A DNA stretch of 64,000 nt from Styela clava (lineage: Eukaryota; Chordata; Ascidiacea; Stolidobranchia; Styelidae). The notes below the pieces were generated by a model. The model searched no databases and was not told the DNA's origin. It was given only the letters and a program-made list of their open reading frames with translations. Shown one piece after another: positions 36,711-48,978 of this stretch. A program made the translations under genes and the position numbers. The stretch's first letter is position 1. The number at the start of each line of letters is the position of its first letter. The DNA lies in NCBI RefSeq assembly GCF_964204865.1, contig NC_135250.1, positions 8,556,001-8,620,000 on the forward strand, given 5' to 3'.

Positions 36711-39700
36711 TCACAACTTTTTGTATATATACAGCCATGCCATCATGGCGTCGCCAGTTTCATTGCAATTGCTTCGAAATTGCAACACTTCTTTCACTTC
36801 AATCTTGCTCAATTGGCCGATATCTACAAGTTCTTTCATCATTGCGTCAAGTTTCAACACAAATACTTTGTTTGCCTCCGTATTTCTCGTATTGAACACC
36901 AGAATTCCACCAGGTTTCAAGCAATGAATCATTCGCTAAAATATATCATAAACAAAAAAAGGTATATTACTCTGTCCGAAAGCTAACGTACAAATCCGGA
37001 GAAAAACTTGTAATATATATTACCGCAATGGTAAATAATCCTTTTTGGTTCTAATAATAATGTTGAACAGTATATGTATTGTATACGGATCGTGCTGCCT
37101 TTGAACATTCATTTAAAACGACACTAATATCTATTTTTCATTGAAAAAAAAAACTACTATTTCTCATTTTATTTTTTTCAAGGAGATTCACGACATGTGA
37201 TCGAAAAAAGAAAAAGTGAAACAGTAACAATAGGTGACTGGCGATTTAACCAAACTCCTCCAAACTCCAAAACCAAATACCTGAAAACTTTTTTAATACG
37301 TTAAATCCAAAGTGTTTTCATCTACCAAAAGATGTTGTCGCCGGCATAGCATTCATTCAAATCATAATCCAATTATAACCGACTAAAGTAGAATATTTAT
37401 ATTACAGTCAAATAAAATATATTTTACAATCTCACAACAATACATCCTTCCTCCAAATGATTTGCTCCAAGAGCCCCAGAACAAATCACGGTGTCGTATA
37501 TATTTTGTCCTACTGGAATTGATGCTCCGGGTGTTATTTTGAAGCAAATATGTTTCCTGCATTACATTTGTCATGATTATTAATGTAGTGCAATTTTGTA
37601 AATTAACTAATTGGTACATTATTTTACGTCACTTCAACGTAATTGTCGGCCGTTCTGAATTTTTTCGGTTGTAGCTGGAATTTTCAATAAGTTTTTTTTA
37701 AGTCAAGTCGGATAAAGTGCTGAAATACCAAAACTCACTCAAACCATACAAAAATACGATGGTGTATTTAAGCGATAGGTCACCGAAAAAAGGGACACTG
37801 CCTCATTAATTTTTTTCTTTGATTGCTGGTAATTCTATGCAATCAGAGATAGCAAAGTCAAATTGATATGTCCGAAAATGATGACTAGCATTTCATTCGT
37901 TGGCAGGTTCCCAATCACACAATAAATAACAATAAAAAAGCAAAACGGCGATGCCCAGCGACAATGATGACTAGACTCCACTATCTCGCTTTACCTGTAT
38001 ATTCCCTTTGATTCCGCTTTCTTCAGCATATCTTCATTCAATTCAACACCATCCATTACTCCTTTGTATCCATGATCCAGTAATGCTTCTGCAGCCAATC
38101 CAGTGCCTTTGAATTGGAAGAGAGTTGTCGGACATAATTTTAGAGAATAGGCCTAGTATAATTGTTATTGGTGGATTTGATAGTGTTATGAAATGTTAGC
38201 GAGTCAATACCGATCTGCTTATAATTCTTTACCGGCTGCCAAGTCCAAAAGTTGTGCAGATTCATTATTTTTGATATGAATTAACGAGTTTTCAGCAAGT
38301 TCCTCGTTGGACACGCAACAGAGTGTCGAATTAATGTCGGTGTCGAATTTGTCAGCCCACTTGGTGTATGCCTAAAATAAAACATGAATATTGATATGAT
38401 ATTATATTTATGTTTTGTTAATGACTTGGTCAAAAATATTACTTTTATATAGAAATAGAAGATATTTGATCAAAGTTTGCATAAATGAGAAATTTGCTGC
38501 TGCAGCTTTTCCGCAAGTCTAATATTTCTTAGATGGTATTGTGTATTTTTGAGCTTCACACATGCAGCATTGTATCAGGACCTAGGCCAGGGTGGTCCAA
38601 GGCTGTCGGCTCCGCGGGCCACAAAATTATTTTTGCATTGTTCGCGGGCCACAATAGTGCAAAGAATAGGTACCAGTGCAATGAAAAACAAACACTTTTA
38701 TTGTGCAAACACATAGTTGTCAGACATAGCCATTCCAGGCTAATAGAATCCGCATTCGAATTTTAGTTTTCTATGATGCCTATATTATTAGCATATATTC
38801 CCGACCAAAGATAGAAAGCCAGATAATAATTTAGACTGCCAAGCACATCATTCAACTTTGCTAGTTGCCTCCGCTAGCCATTTCACCAGTCAATCCAGTG
38901 ACATTAGTGATGTAACAATATGTCAAAAGATTTTCCTGATTAATTTTAATACGAAACAACACCAAATGTTATTTATCGATTACTCTCCGAATGCGACGCG
39001 GGCCACAGATAATGGAGCGGCGGGCCACATGTGGCCTGTGGGCCTGGGTTTGGACCACCCTGACCTAGGCTATGTCTAATACTTTATTTTATGATATTCG
39101 TGGCCAAAAGCACGGATTCGCCTGCATATGCATTACCAAAAAACGATTATAATATTACAAATATTTTTGCGTGTCCCCTCCGAAACGCCATCGCCGCAAC
39201 ATCATAACCATTAAAATATTGGCCGGAATTGAATCTGATTTTATGATTGAATCGCTTTCGCAAGGAACTCATTCACAGCTTTAATACGTGTACGGCAATG
39301 TCTTGTCCGGACATCGCTAATTCAATTTGAACGAACTTCTGAAAAATGTGATGATTTAGTTTCTGAACCTCTCAAACCGTAGTTTTTTTTTGTCGTGTAG
39401 TTTTATCAGGACAAATAAGTTGAAATAACGCGCGCATACACAAGTCGTGATAAAAACCGCCTGCTTTATTTGTAGTTTTACATAAAATAGGCTACAATTC
39501 CGGCAGATGAAAACTTACTTTCAATTAGAAATGGAAGGCTATTTTTACAATTGAGCATTTGTGCTGCTTCAATTTTAAGACTTATAAAGTGAACGTAAGC
39601 GATTTCACCAAAATCTAAGCCGGAGCACATTTTCGACTCCTTTTTACATCAATACAAGAGATAAAATAAAATTTCACCTTATTTGCTTCTTCTGGCGATT

Positions 39701-39752
39701 CAGCATAAATGACATTGGCAATTCTGCCCCAGGCAACTTGAATATCATTCAT
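36711..39752 (-). CDS. METTL27-like SAM methyltransferase, copy C (223 aa)
   Basis: Exons in transcript order: 39678-39752, 38233-38371, 37995-38106, 37436-37556, 36711-36935. Exon lengths (75, 139, 112, 121, 225) equal those of copy B and the frame is intact. Differences from copy B that I can see include D to V in the first exon (IQVAWGR), A to G in MDGVELNE, and K to N in TRNTEAN. The exon 4 donor is GTGAGA instead of GTAAGA. SAM motif I (LLDLAAGTGLAA) is unchanged. AATAAA follows the stop at plus-strand 36638-36643. Both tandem copies therefore look functional, and dosage may be doubled. Confidence 0.88.
38588..39062. mobile_element. 475-bp hAT MITE, copy in METTL27-like copy C
   Basis: This is the duplicated partner of 32157-32631, with the same ends and the same ACCTAGGC target duplication (38580-38587 and 39063-39070). 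It was inserted once, before the tandem duplication. Confidence 0.88.
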
Positions 39753-40907
39753 TGTTCCAGAGCATAGGTTCCTTCTCTCTATCACTAGCAGCAAATATTC
39801 GATACTTGTACAGCGTTAAGAGGCACAGACTGTCAACCGAACCGCCAGCAATGCTGCGGGAATAGACAGGAAACATCAAATTAATCTTCTTCTCATATTA
39901 ATGCTAGAAAAATGCCGCAATTCAATTCATAATTATAATGTCGGGATAAACTCTGAACTGAAAGAATGATCCAAATTTCTACCGATTGATCTAACTATTT
40001 CAAATTTTTTTGTACGAATGTGCGCCATGGCGTCTGTCTCTTGAAATGTATCAATAGGGCCTTATAAAGTCTTCCTAATAGGCTGGAGCCCCTTTTAATA
40101 AATCATGGTAATTTTGGCATTATTGTTCAAGCGTTGCTACAAACAGGTAAATACAAGATTCATTGCCATTATCATCAATTTTTCGTGCTTTGATTCAGTA
40201 CCCTGGCCTATTTCAAACGTAAATTAAGTGATTGGGAACTTTTAACAACGCGCCGAAAGTCGAAACCACCATCCCAAACTCAAGAATTATTCGTGCTCTA
40301 ATGCAATTCGAGTTTGTAAACCGCAAGTAGGCTTTTTGCATGTGATCAATGTTTCACAATGGAATTCAACATGAAATGGAAGCAATTCATTTTATAGTAA
40401 TCAATACAACGAAACTTGAAAGGAAACGAGAAACATTCAAATCATCCACGGTCCGCCAAAGATAATAAACTAAACTCTTTATATTTAAGACTAACAAAGC
40501 CTTACAGTATTATATCACTATTATATACTACAATTCACAATACTGTATGGCGTATGCGATAAAATATAATTAATTATACCTCATACAAGATATGGCAGTA
40601 ATTACGTGCTAATTGTTTTGAGTCCACGTGTAATACAGAGCAACAAAGTCTATTTCAAACTATATTTAACCTATACCTAACCTAACCTGTAAATAACCTA
40701 AAATATTATTAAAAAGCAACTGTTACTACCACGATGTCACTATAGTACAGCCTTACAAATCATATTAAAAGTTCAATTGATAATTTGAATATCATTATCG
40801 TTAATTCTAATCGAGAACTTACGGATACAAAGCATGGAAACACAAAAGCAATCTCTGACGATGAGCCAGACAAAAACAAACCTTACTGCGCACGTGTTTC
40901 CAATCAC

Positions 40908-43882
40908 CTTGGTAAAGCTAGCGGACACTTCCAGCGGACAGTTACCAATTTTTCCAGATTTGAACCCGCCATGTTCCACGAGTTGATCGCAAAAAAAGTG
41001 TGGACAGTTGTCGCGAAATCACTTAATTGCGGCTACATGGATGAAAAAAAATGAAGCGATTCGTCCTTTTAGAAACTAACTACAGGCCTGAAACATAATA
41101 AAATAAAAATGATTGAAACAACACATTTTTTCTCGGTAAAATGAATTATTGCTCAGAATCTCATTTATCGACAAAATCTAAAATTCAACCGAGTTAAAGC
41201 GTAATTTATGCAAGAAAGAATATTTTCTCATCCAATTCATTGATACAGTATATTTGGTGAAAATATATAAAACACATAGAAAATTTAAAAAAAATTCCAC
41301 CGTGCGGAAAGTAGGGAAACTCCCCCCAATTTGATGAAAATTTTCAAGAAATCGTCCATTTAACTCAGTTAAAGCGTAATTTAGGTGAGAAGGAATTTTT
41401 TCTCATCCACTTCATTAATACAGTGTATTTTGTGGACAAATATAAAATACATATTAAAATTTTAAACACCAAAACCAAACCAAAAGTTTGAGAACACCTG
41501 GTCTAATATACAAATACTTGGTGACTAATTATAAGATATTTGACTTATATGGGACTCCTTTAATATTTCTGGGATATCATTATAGGCAGCTCAACACGAG
41601 ATAAGACTAAGATCACCGTATCTCAACAACAAGACGATGATGCCATGACATTAGTCACAAAGAAAAGTATGGTGGAAGAGATGTGTGATCAAGTTGTATA
41701 CTAAAATATAACTAGTAATATACCTAAATATAACATCTAAGTAATATCTTTTAAATTTCGATATGTGTTTTATATATGTCCATCAAATATACTGTAATTA
41801 CGCTAACTGAGTTAAATTGGCAATTTGGTATATTTTTTTTCTTAAATTGGGGGAAAATTCCCTACTTTGCGCACGGTGGAATTTTTCAAAATTTTTAATA
41901 TGTGATTTATATATGTCCGCCAAATACACTGTACTGATAAATTGGATGAAAAAGTATTCTTTCTTACCTAAATTACGCTTTAACTGGGTTAAGTTGACGA
42001 TTTCGTAAATTGTTTCTCTAACTTGGGGGGAATTTCCCTACTTTCTGCACATTGGAATTTTTTTTAAAATCTAATAAGTGTTTTATAATGGTCCACCAAA
42101 TACACTGTATTATTGAATTGGATGAGAAGATGTTCTTTATTACCTAACTTACGCTTTAACTGAGTTAAATTGACGATTTCGTATATTTTTTCCTCAAATT
42201 AGGGGGAAATTCCCTACTTTCCGCACGGTGGAATTTTTTTAAAATTTAATAAGTAATTTATATTTGTCCACCAAATACACTGTATTAATAAATTGGATGA
42301 GAAAAAACTCTTTCTTGTATAAATTACGCTTTAACTGGGTTAAATTGACGATTTCTTATATGTTTTTTTTAAATTGGGGGGAATTTCCCTACTTTCCGCA
42401 GGGTGGATTTTTTTTTAATTTTGATATGTATTTTATATTTGTCCACCAAATATACTGTATTAATGAATTGGATGAGAAAATATTCTTTCCTACATAAATT
42501 ACGCTTTAACTGAGTTAAACTGACGAATTCCTATATTTTTTTCTTAAATTGGGGGGAATTTCCCTACTTTCCGCACAGTGGATTTTTTCAAATATTAATA
42601 TGTATTTTATGTTTGTCCAACAAATACACTGTATTAATGAATTGGATGAGAAAATATTCTTTCCTTCATAAATTGCGCTTTAACTGAGTTAAATTGACGA
42701 TTTCTTAAAATTTTTCCCTAAATGGGGGGGTATTTCCCAACTTTCCGAACGGTGGAATTTTTTTTAAATTTAATATGTGTTTCATATATCTCCATCAAAT
42801 ACACTGTATTTATGAATTGGATGAGAAAAAATTATTTTTTGCATAAATGGGTTATTTCCTGCGCTCCCGAAAGCGTACAATCTAGATTCTAAAGCTAAAC
42901 CTATCCTGCTATTTTCAGGTTGTGCGTCATCTTTGTGCTCATATTTCGGGAGTACCGAATTTCCCTACTTTCCACATGATGAAATTTTTTTTAAATTTAC
43001 TATGTGATTTAAATATTTTCACCAAATATACTGTATTAATGAATTGGATGAGAAAATATTCTTTCTTGCGTAAATTACGCTTTGACTGAGTTAAATTGAC
43101 GAATTCTTCTATTTTTTCCCCTAATTGGGCGGAATTTCCCTACTTTCCGCATGGTGGATTTTTTTTAAATTTCAATATGTATTTTATATTTGTCCACCAA
43201 ACACACTGCATTAATGAATTGGATGAGAAAAAATTCCTTCTTACATAAATTACGCTTTAACTGAGTTAAATTGACGATTTCTTATATATTTTTTTTAATT
43301 GGGGGGAAATTCCCTACTTTTCCCACGGTGGATTTTTTTAAAATTTCAATATGTATATTATATTTGTCCACTACATACACTGTATTAATGAATTGGATGA
43401 GAAAATATTTTTTCTTGCATAAATTACGCTTCAACTGAGTTAAATGGACGATTTCTTGAAAATTTTCCTTAAATTGGGGGGTATTTCCCAACTTTCCGCA
43501 TGGCTTAATTTTTTCAAAACTTAATATGTGTTTTACATATCTCCATCAAATATACTGTATCAATGAATTGGATGAGAAAATATTCTTTCTTGCCTAAATT
43601 ACGCTTTAACTCGGTTAAATTTTAGATTTTGTCGATAAATGAGATTCTGAGCAATAATTCATTTTACCGAGAAAAAATGTGTTGTTTCAATCATTTTTAT
43701 TTTATTATGTCTCAGGTCTGTCGTTAGTTTCTAAAAGGGCGAATCGCCTCATTTTTTGCATCCATGTAGCCGCAATTAAGTGAATTCGCGACAACTGTCC
43801 ACACTTTATTTGCGATCAATTCGTGGAACATGGCGGGTTCAAATTTGGAAAAATAAGTAACTGTCCGCTAGCTTTACCTAGG
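40908..43882. repeat. palindromic block: satellite arrays between inverted 270-bp flanks
   Basis: The left flank (about 40908-41185, GGTAAAGCTAGCGGACACTT through GACAAAATCTAAAATT) and the right flank (about 43615-43882) are inverted copies. Between them the satellite runs minus on the left (41186-41466) and plus on the right (41790-43615), with about 320 bases of other sequence in the middle. Unit 1 has the same left flank at 34485-34745 but no right flank, so only this locus preserves both ends. Confidence 0.75.
41790..43615 (+). repeat. 175-bp satellite, plus orientation, about ten monomers
   Basis: The landmark TTCCCTACTTTCCGCACGGT recurs near 41860, 42034, 42210, 42385, 42560, 42732, 42960, 43135, 43310 and 43485. 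Steps are 173-178 bases except one of about 227, which holds the CTCCCGAAAGCGTACAATCT to CGGGAGTACC insert also found twice in the minus array. The rest of the monomer contains ATTAATGAATTGGATGAGAA and TTACGCTTTAACTGAGTTAA. Confidence 0.88.
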
Positions 43883-44689
43883 TTTTCCAATCCAGGGGTA
43901 GGTCGCTACGCTACCCGCGAGGGAAAATTTATAGAAATGTGTTTAGTAAGGTTAAAAATAGGTGTTTGTTCTGGGTTCGTCGAAAGACCCTGGTCTTCGA
44001 ATGGCGGCATTCGTCCGGCGCAGTGCCCCCGACCTCTTCAGTCCATTAAATAGTTTAAATACCAGGTTATGAACTGATCACCCCACCCCTAATGGGAGTC
44101 AAGTTTTATTAATTTCAAAAACTAAGTTCACTCAACCGTGACGAATTTTCTTTTGACACAAACTAGACCTCAATTAACTTGTATGACCCAAATATGGCGT
44201 CTCTGCCTATTCCCGAGTTAATCGATACTCGGGAGACAGCATTGTGATTGAGAAATAATACTGCGTCTGATTTGCCTTATTCGTCTGCCATTTCCCGGAC
44301 TGTACAAAAAACATTTAAAGGTGGGTTACTTATGACGGAAAATATTTTTGATAAATTTGATTTTATATATTTTTTCAAAATGTTTTAGTATATACATCAA
44401 GTCGTCCTGGTTTTCTACTTATGAATTTTCAAAAACTGCCTTCAGCGAAAATCGGAAGCCGCCTTTGATGACGTGCTGGGGATTAGTAGCACATGGTAGA
44501 AATTACATGGTCCATTTCGCGTTCAGCGAAGTTCAGCATCAAGTGACGTGAAATGTGTACTCTATATACCGATGTCTATCGAATTGAGAATTAGTTCATA
44601 ATTATTTGGCTGTAAATGCATTTTTTATCTTTTTTTTTTCAATTTTGAAATTTAATTTGAGGCTAGTTAACGAGATATGGAAATTTTTA
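43883..44689. other. intergenic, no gene seen
   Basis: No exon or repeat with a partner elsewhere in the window was recognised here. This lies between the satellite block and the remnant of the tandem unit. Confidence 0.45.
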
Positions 44690-44905
44690 TCTTGCTCACT
44701 TTGATAAACGAGTTTGGCAATACACGAAGAAATTTTTGATTCTAAATTAGAAGCATATCCTATCGTATCCTCGTCTTCCCACAAGATTACTCAGTTCTAT
44801 AAAATTTCAACATGTATTAGTATCACCTTCTACTAATTTCCAAATAATCATTGTTCTACCCACATTTTACATCATTTTGTCGTATTAGTGTACCACATCC
44901 TCACT
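44690..44905. repeat. remnant of a third tandem unit
   Basis: About 215 bases match 29930-30145 and 36385-36570 in the same orientation, including AGAAGCATATCCTATCGTAT, TACTCAGTTCTATAAAATTT and TATCACCTTCTACTAATTT. Divergence is greater than between units 1 and 2. The methyltransferase itself is absent. Confidence 0.75.
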
Positions 44906-45465
44906 TTATGAAGGAATAATAACAAAAACACAACAATTTTCTTAGGCAATGGTGCGTCAAAATCATTTGTTTCAGATTATTTCGGAAATAGATCAAATAG
45001 GCCTACGACAATTTTCCGTCAGACAAGATTCATTGTTTGGCTGTGATGACAATGTAAAAGTACAATATTAGCACAGTTTCTGTGGGAAAAAGTTCAAATT
45101 AATGTGCAAGTGGTCTGTGTTATTTGGGTACACATTTTAAACTCAGGTATTATCGTAGCTTCGAGCAGCGATAGGAGCCAGCATGACACTCCGGTACCTA
45201 CAAAGATTTGTGGTTATGGCCATGGGTATAGTATGAGTTTTTTGTGGATGTAGGAATTCTCATTTTGAATTGGCTTACAATATTACAACATTCATGTTGA
45301 TTTGATAAACTTTGCCTTACTTTAAAACAAAGAAAAATACTACTGAGTCTGTGAAATTGAAATAAGTTTATACTTGATTGCTGCCATATTACCACTCCAA
45401 CAAAAACAAAATATTTACTATTTCATCTGTTTTGACAAACAAACAAATTTTAGTTAATACATAAA
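44906..45465. promoter_or_regulatory. upstream region of the lectin-like gene
   Basis: No exon is seen. A pyrimidine-poor TTTTAG at 45448-45453 lies 12 bases before the start codon of the next gene. It could be a 3' splice site, either for a 5' UTR intron or for spliced-leader addition. No TATA box stands out. Confidence 0.25.
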
Positions 45466-47805
45466 ATGTCGACTACGCCTGAAGAGCGTTTCAATTCTGA
45501 AGAGAGAGTGAAAGATATTAGGTTAATATACACTAAACAGAGGGCATATAGGAATGAAGACGACGTGAATAATGGCGATATTATTATCAAAATATCGGGA
45601 GTGGCTTGCACAGATTCTGAAGAAATAAGACATGACCCAGAAAATTTGTCAAATTCATCGAAGAATTGTAGCGCTACCAAAGTTGCAAATATAAATCAAA
45701 GCGAAACTGATGGAAGTTCAGAAAGTAAGATTTAACTGAATATCTAATTGGTCTGAGACATGTTGTTTAGGAGGATATCGCCTGAATTAATGTGGTTGCA
45801 CGTTCCCTCAAATCGAGCATGTATCATTTCTATTTGACAACAGTGATTACACTGTACTTATAGGCCTATATACCCCTAAATACAAATTTCGGCACAACTA
45901 AATGTTACAGGAAAGGATTGGTTTGAATGCCACAAAATATTCCTGATAATCATGTATAAAATATCGGGAGGGACAATCTGCGAGAACAGTTTTACATCGG
46001 AAGATTAGAATAATACTTCGTGAGATCGAAATGGGCGTAATGCTATTTGTTCATTTTTTTCGTAAAAAGGTGGAGGCCAGTTACCAATATAAAGCTCAAA
46101 TAATCGTCAATCGCACTTGGTCGCCTAACCTACCTCATGTAGACGGACCTATATTTTTTTTGTGTCACAGAATTTGAATGCAGATGTTGGAATTTAGCAG
46201 TCTCCGGTGCTCTAATACGGTATTTTGTACCTCAACTAGCGGGTATTTCGGACAAACAAACCGAAAGTAACTTCCATATTGATCATTGTATTTTATCTTG
46301 TTACTCAAGGTTTAAAATCGGAGCTTTCGGCAGGATCAAAAATGGCTGTACTGATCGGATTTGTCTTATTGTCAGGCCTTGTTATTGCTGGGCTCATAAC
46401 ATCAATAGTCTTCATGAATAACTTGAAAACTTCAAGACAAACTCAAGACAGAGGTGATTTTTACATTCGTTCAGCCTTTGCGACTTGCTAATAATACGAA
46501 GGTAACAAAATGACTCGCAACAGTTAGTGAAATTTCGGGCAACTAATCTAGTACTGAACGCCACAAAACTGATTTCTCGGTAGGAAGTTAACGGCACATT
46601 TACATTAATTTCTGGATTCATTTCTGCTCAAAAATATGGACACGGAAGTCGAATAACTACCGTGCGCCAAAGAGCCTAACTTAAGATGAAATTACTCTAT
46701 TTTCAACGCCGTTCTTTTGTTTAGACGCTCGATCGATCACAGAATATATATATATACTGCTTGTTTAATGTATGTAATATCGTGTGACGAAGAAGCGTCC
46801 AGTGAGACATTTATCTGGCCCATGCAATGTCATTGAGACATTATTTGGTACTTACCTTTTTTTTAAATAAATTTGTCACATTTTAGACAAGATTTTTATC
46901 CGATGTTAGGAAGTTTGTCGAAACCGCCTTCCTTCTTTGTTGTCATATTCGGGATTCCCAACGTGTATTTTATTCCGTTGCTCTGTTTAAATTCTATAAA
47001 GTTTGAAAAATGAGGCTGACGGATTAATAGTTCATCTTGAATAAAATTTCACAGATGATTTCTGCGAATACAAATCTAATCGAAAGTTATGTTACTCCGT
47101 GGTTATACATCCCACTTTGAATGTGAACTACACGAGCGCAGAAGAAATATGCAAAGTCCGTGACTCAAAAATTGGAATAATATTCAACGAGAAGATATAT
47201 TTTGGAGTAATCAATATGCTGCGATCTAAAATTCCGCCTGGGAAAAGTTTGGTATATGCATGGATTGGAATGAAAATTAATTCAAGAGTATGTTTTTTTC
47301 GTGTATAAACAAATGATACATTCTTAACTTTCAATAAACAGATGGAATTTAGAGTCATAATATAGCATACCTTATCGACGCTCAAGAGATCACCGAACAG
47401 CATTTACAGAATACGGGTCTAAAACTGGAAACCTTTTATATCAAGAAAAAATATTATCATGAGAATTTTCTTAAAAGCAATGTTGCGCACACTCAGAAGT
47501 TGAGGTGACTCACCTCTGCAAAGTTTCTATGATACTTTCTCTAATAAGCAATTTACTTTATTTTGTTTAAAACGATATATTTTGTTCGCATTTAGACTGG
47601 TGATGTCGTTTTCCCAGAAACAAATGTTTTCGTCGAATGGAAAGGAACGTCGCCAAGCACGGGAGACCACGTTTCTACTTTCTCTAGGATTTATCTTACT
47701 GTGGTTAGAAACGTTTCTCATGCCCAAGATGGAATGGTGAATGGTCCTCCAAGATACAAGTGGAATGGCGTTGTTTGTCAAAGGAAAAATGAAGACATTA
47801 CTTAG
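45466..47805 (+). CDS. type II membrane protein with degenerate C-type-lectin-like domain (281 aa)
   Basis: Exons: 45466-45724, 46310-46453, 47055-47287, 47596-47805; 846 nt, all GT-AG, phases close. Residues 1-97 are hydrophilic and likely cytosolic. Residues 98-122 (MAVLIGFVLLSG onward) form one membrane segment. The ectodomain begins at about 135 (DDFCEYKSNRKLCYSVV). It has four cysteines (C138, C147, C167, C273), a YAWIGM motif like the WIGL of C-type lectins, and a terminal WNGVVCQRK. The outer C167-C273 pair fits cysteines 1 and 4 of the fold, while the inner pair is absent. No EPN, QPD or WND calcium-sugar motif is seen. Sugar binding is therefore unlikely, and a protein-binding receptor is more plausible. 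The lectin-like call rests on these motifs alone. Confidence 0.65.
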
Positions 47806-48978
47806 AAATTTAGTTTCGAAATATGTAAAATAGATATTATCGAAGTAACAAGAACAGCGAATTGATTTACTATGTCGGTCTTGGGGCTATGAATAGGATT
47901 ACGACACAGTAAAATGGATCCCTTCGTTCCTTGAACATAAACTATATTTTGGTTATACATATGTAGCTTACCCGAGCCACCTATTCTATCTTGTATCATT
48001 TGCACAGCAACACCTTTCCATTGTGACGCAATTGTCACGTGTTTTAACATGGGCGCCCACAATTCTTCACTGGTAAAGTCTACAGCGCAATATATATATG
48101 GCTTATTTGAAAGGACAAGTTATTATCCAGTTACCGACCGAAAGAGTTTGTTTCATTGACTTGCGATACATAAACTGCATCGGTGTGGCGTGGACTTCAT
48201 CGTAAAGACCAACGCCCCCTTATACGGACTGCGTCTCTCCTAAGAGAGAAAATTCTATGACGTTCGTACAAAGAACGTTTTGCATATATATATTTATGTT
48301 TTCTGGTTTTATAGCTTTTCAGGTTGAAACTCTTTATATCACTCTCCTCATCCTAGAGAAGGACTATGTCGCTTATAAAAATATTATGTAACTTCTTAAA
48401 AGGCTATTCCGTATCTCATACATAAAATAACCTGGAAATGGGTAGGATAGCAACAAAACGGATCAAGAATCGCATGCGAAATACCACCACATGAAATTGC
48501 GTAAAATGAAAAGTTTAATTTCGCTCTGGTGATCATATCATCTGAAATGCCGCCATAAGTTGGCCGTTATTTCCTTGATGACATAGCGAAATGTTTCTTG
48601 TCGATTGCCGTTCGCAGTACGCCAGACAAACAATCGAATCATATAGTCGTCACATGTTAAGTGCTAAATTACTCAGCATTTTGTGGTGCCGTAGGAAAGG
48701 GAAACATCAAGCATGTATTTACAATGTGGCTTTCGGGCATGACAAGAAAAACGACAAACAACTGTCTCGGGTAAATATTTAATCTTTTCTGTTCTACTTT
48801 GCTGCAAGTAAAGTATGTGAATGCATAACCTAATTTGTGCATATTTGCTTCGTGCGCAATCCAATTGCGTTTTAGGACTCCTTTGTATGAATGCAGTTCA
48901 TATAACTTTAGTTGAGGAAAGGTACAAGGGCAAGCAAGTCGTTAAATTTATCGTAATTCGTCAGTGACAAATTGCAAT
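47806..48978. other. intergenic, no gene seen
   Basis: This is the 3' flank of the lectin-like gene and the 5' flank of the hydrolase gene. No exon is recognised. A TTCGTCAG at about 48955-48962, 16 bases before the next start codon, is a possible 3' splice site. Confidence 0.4.

Larger units (their letters stand above)
36133..41466. repeat. tandem duplication, unit 2
   Basis: This is the direct repeat of 29658-35027 and carries methyltransferase copy C. It ends abruptly inside a satellite monomer, where the sequence switches to an unrelated segment beginning CACCAAAACCAAACC. The break is next to a hAT-like end (CAGGTGTTCTCAAACTTTTG on the minus strand, about 41479-41500). Confidence 0.92.

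Noticed and set aside
41790-43615. CRISPR-like array of regular repeats
   Set aside because: The units are contiguous 175-bp monomers without spacers in animal DNA. It is a satellite.
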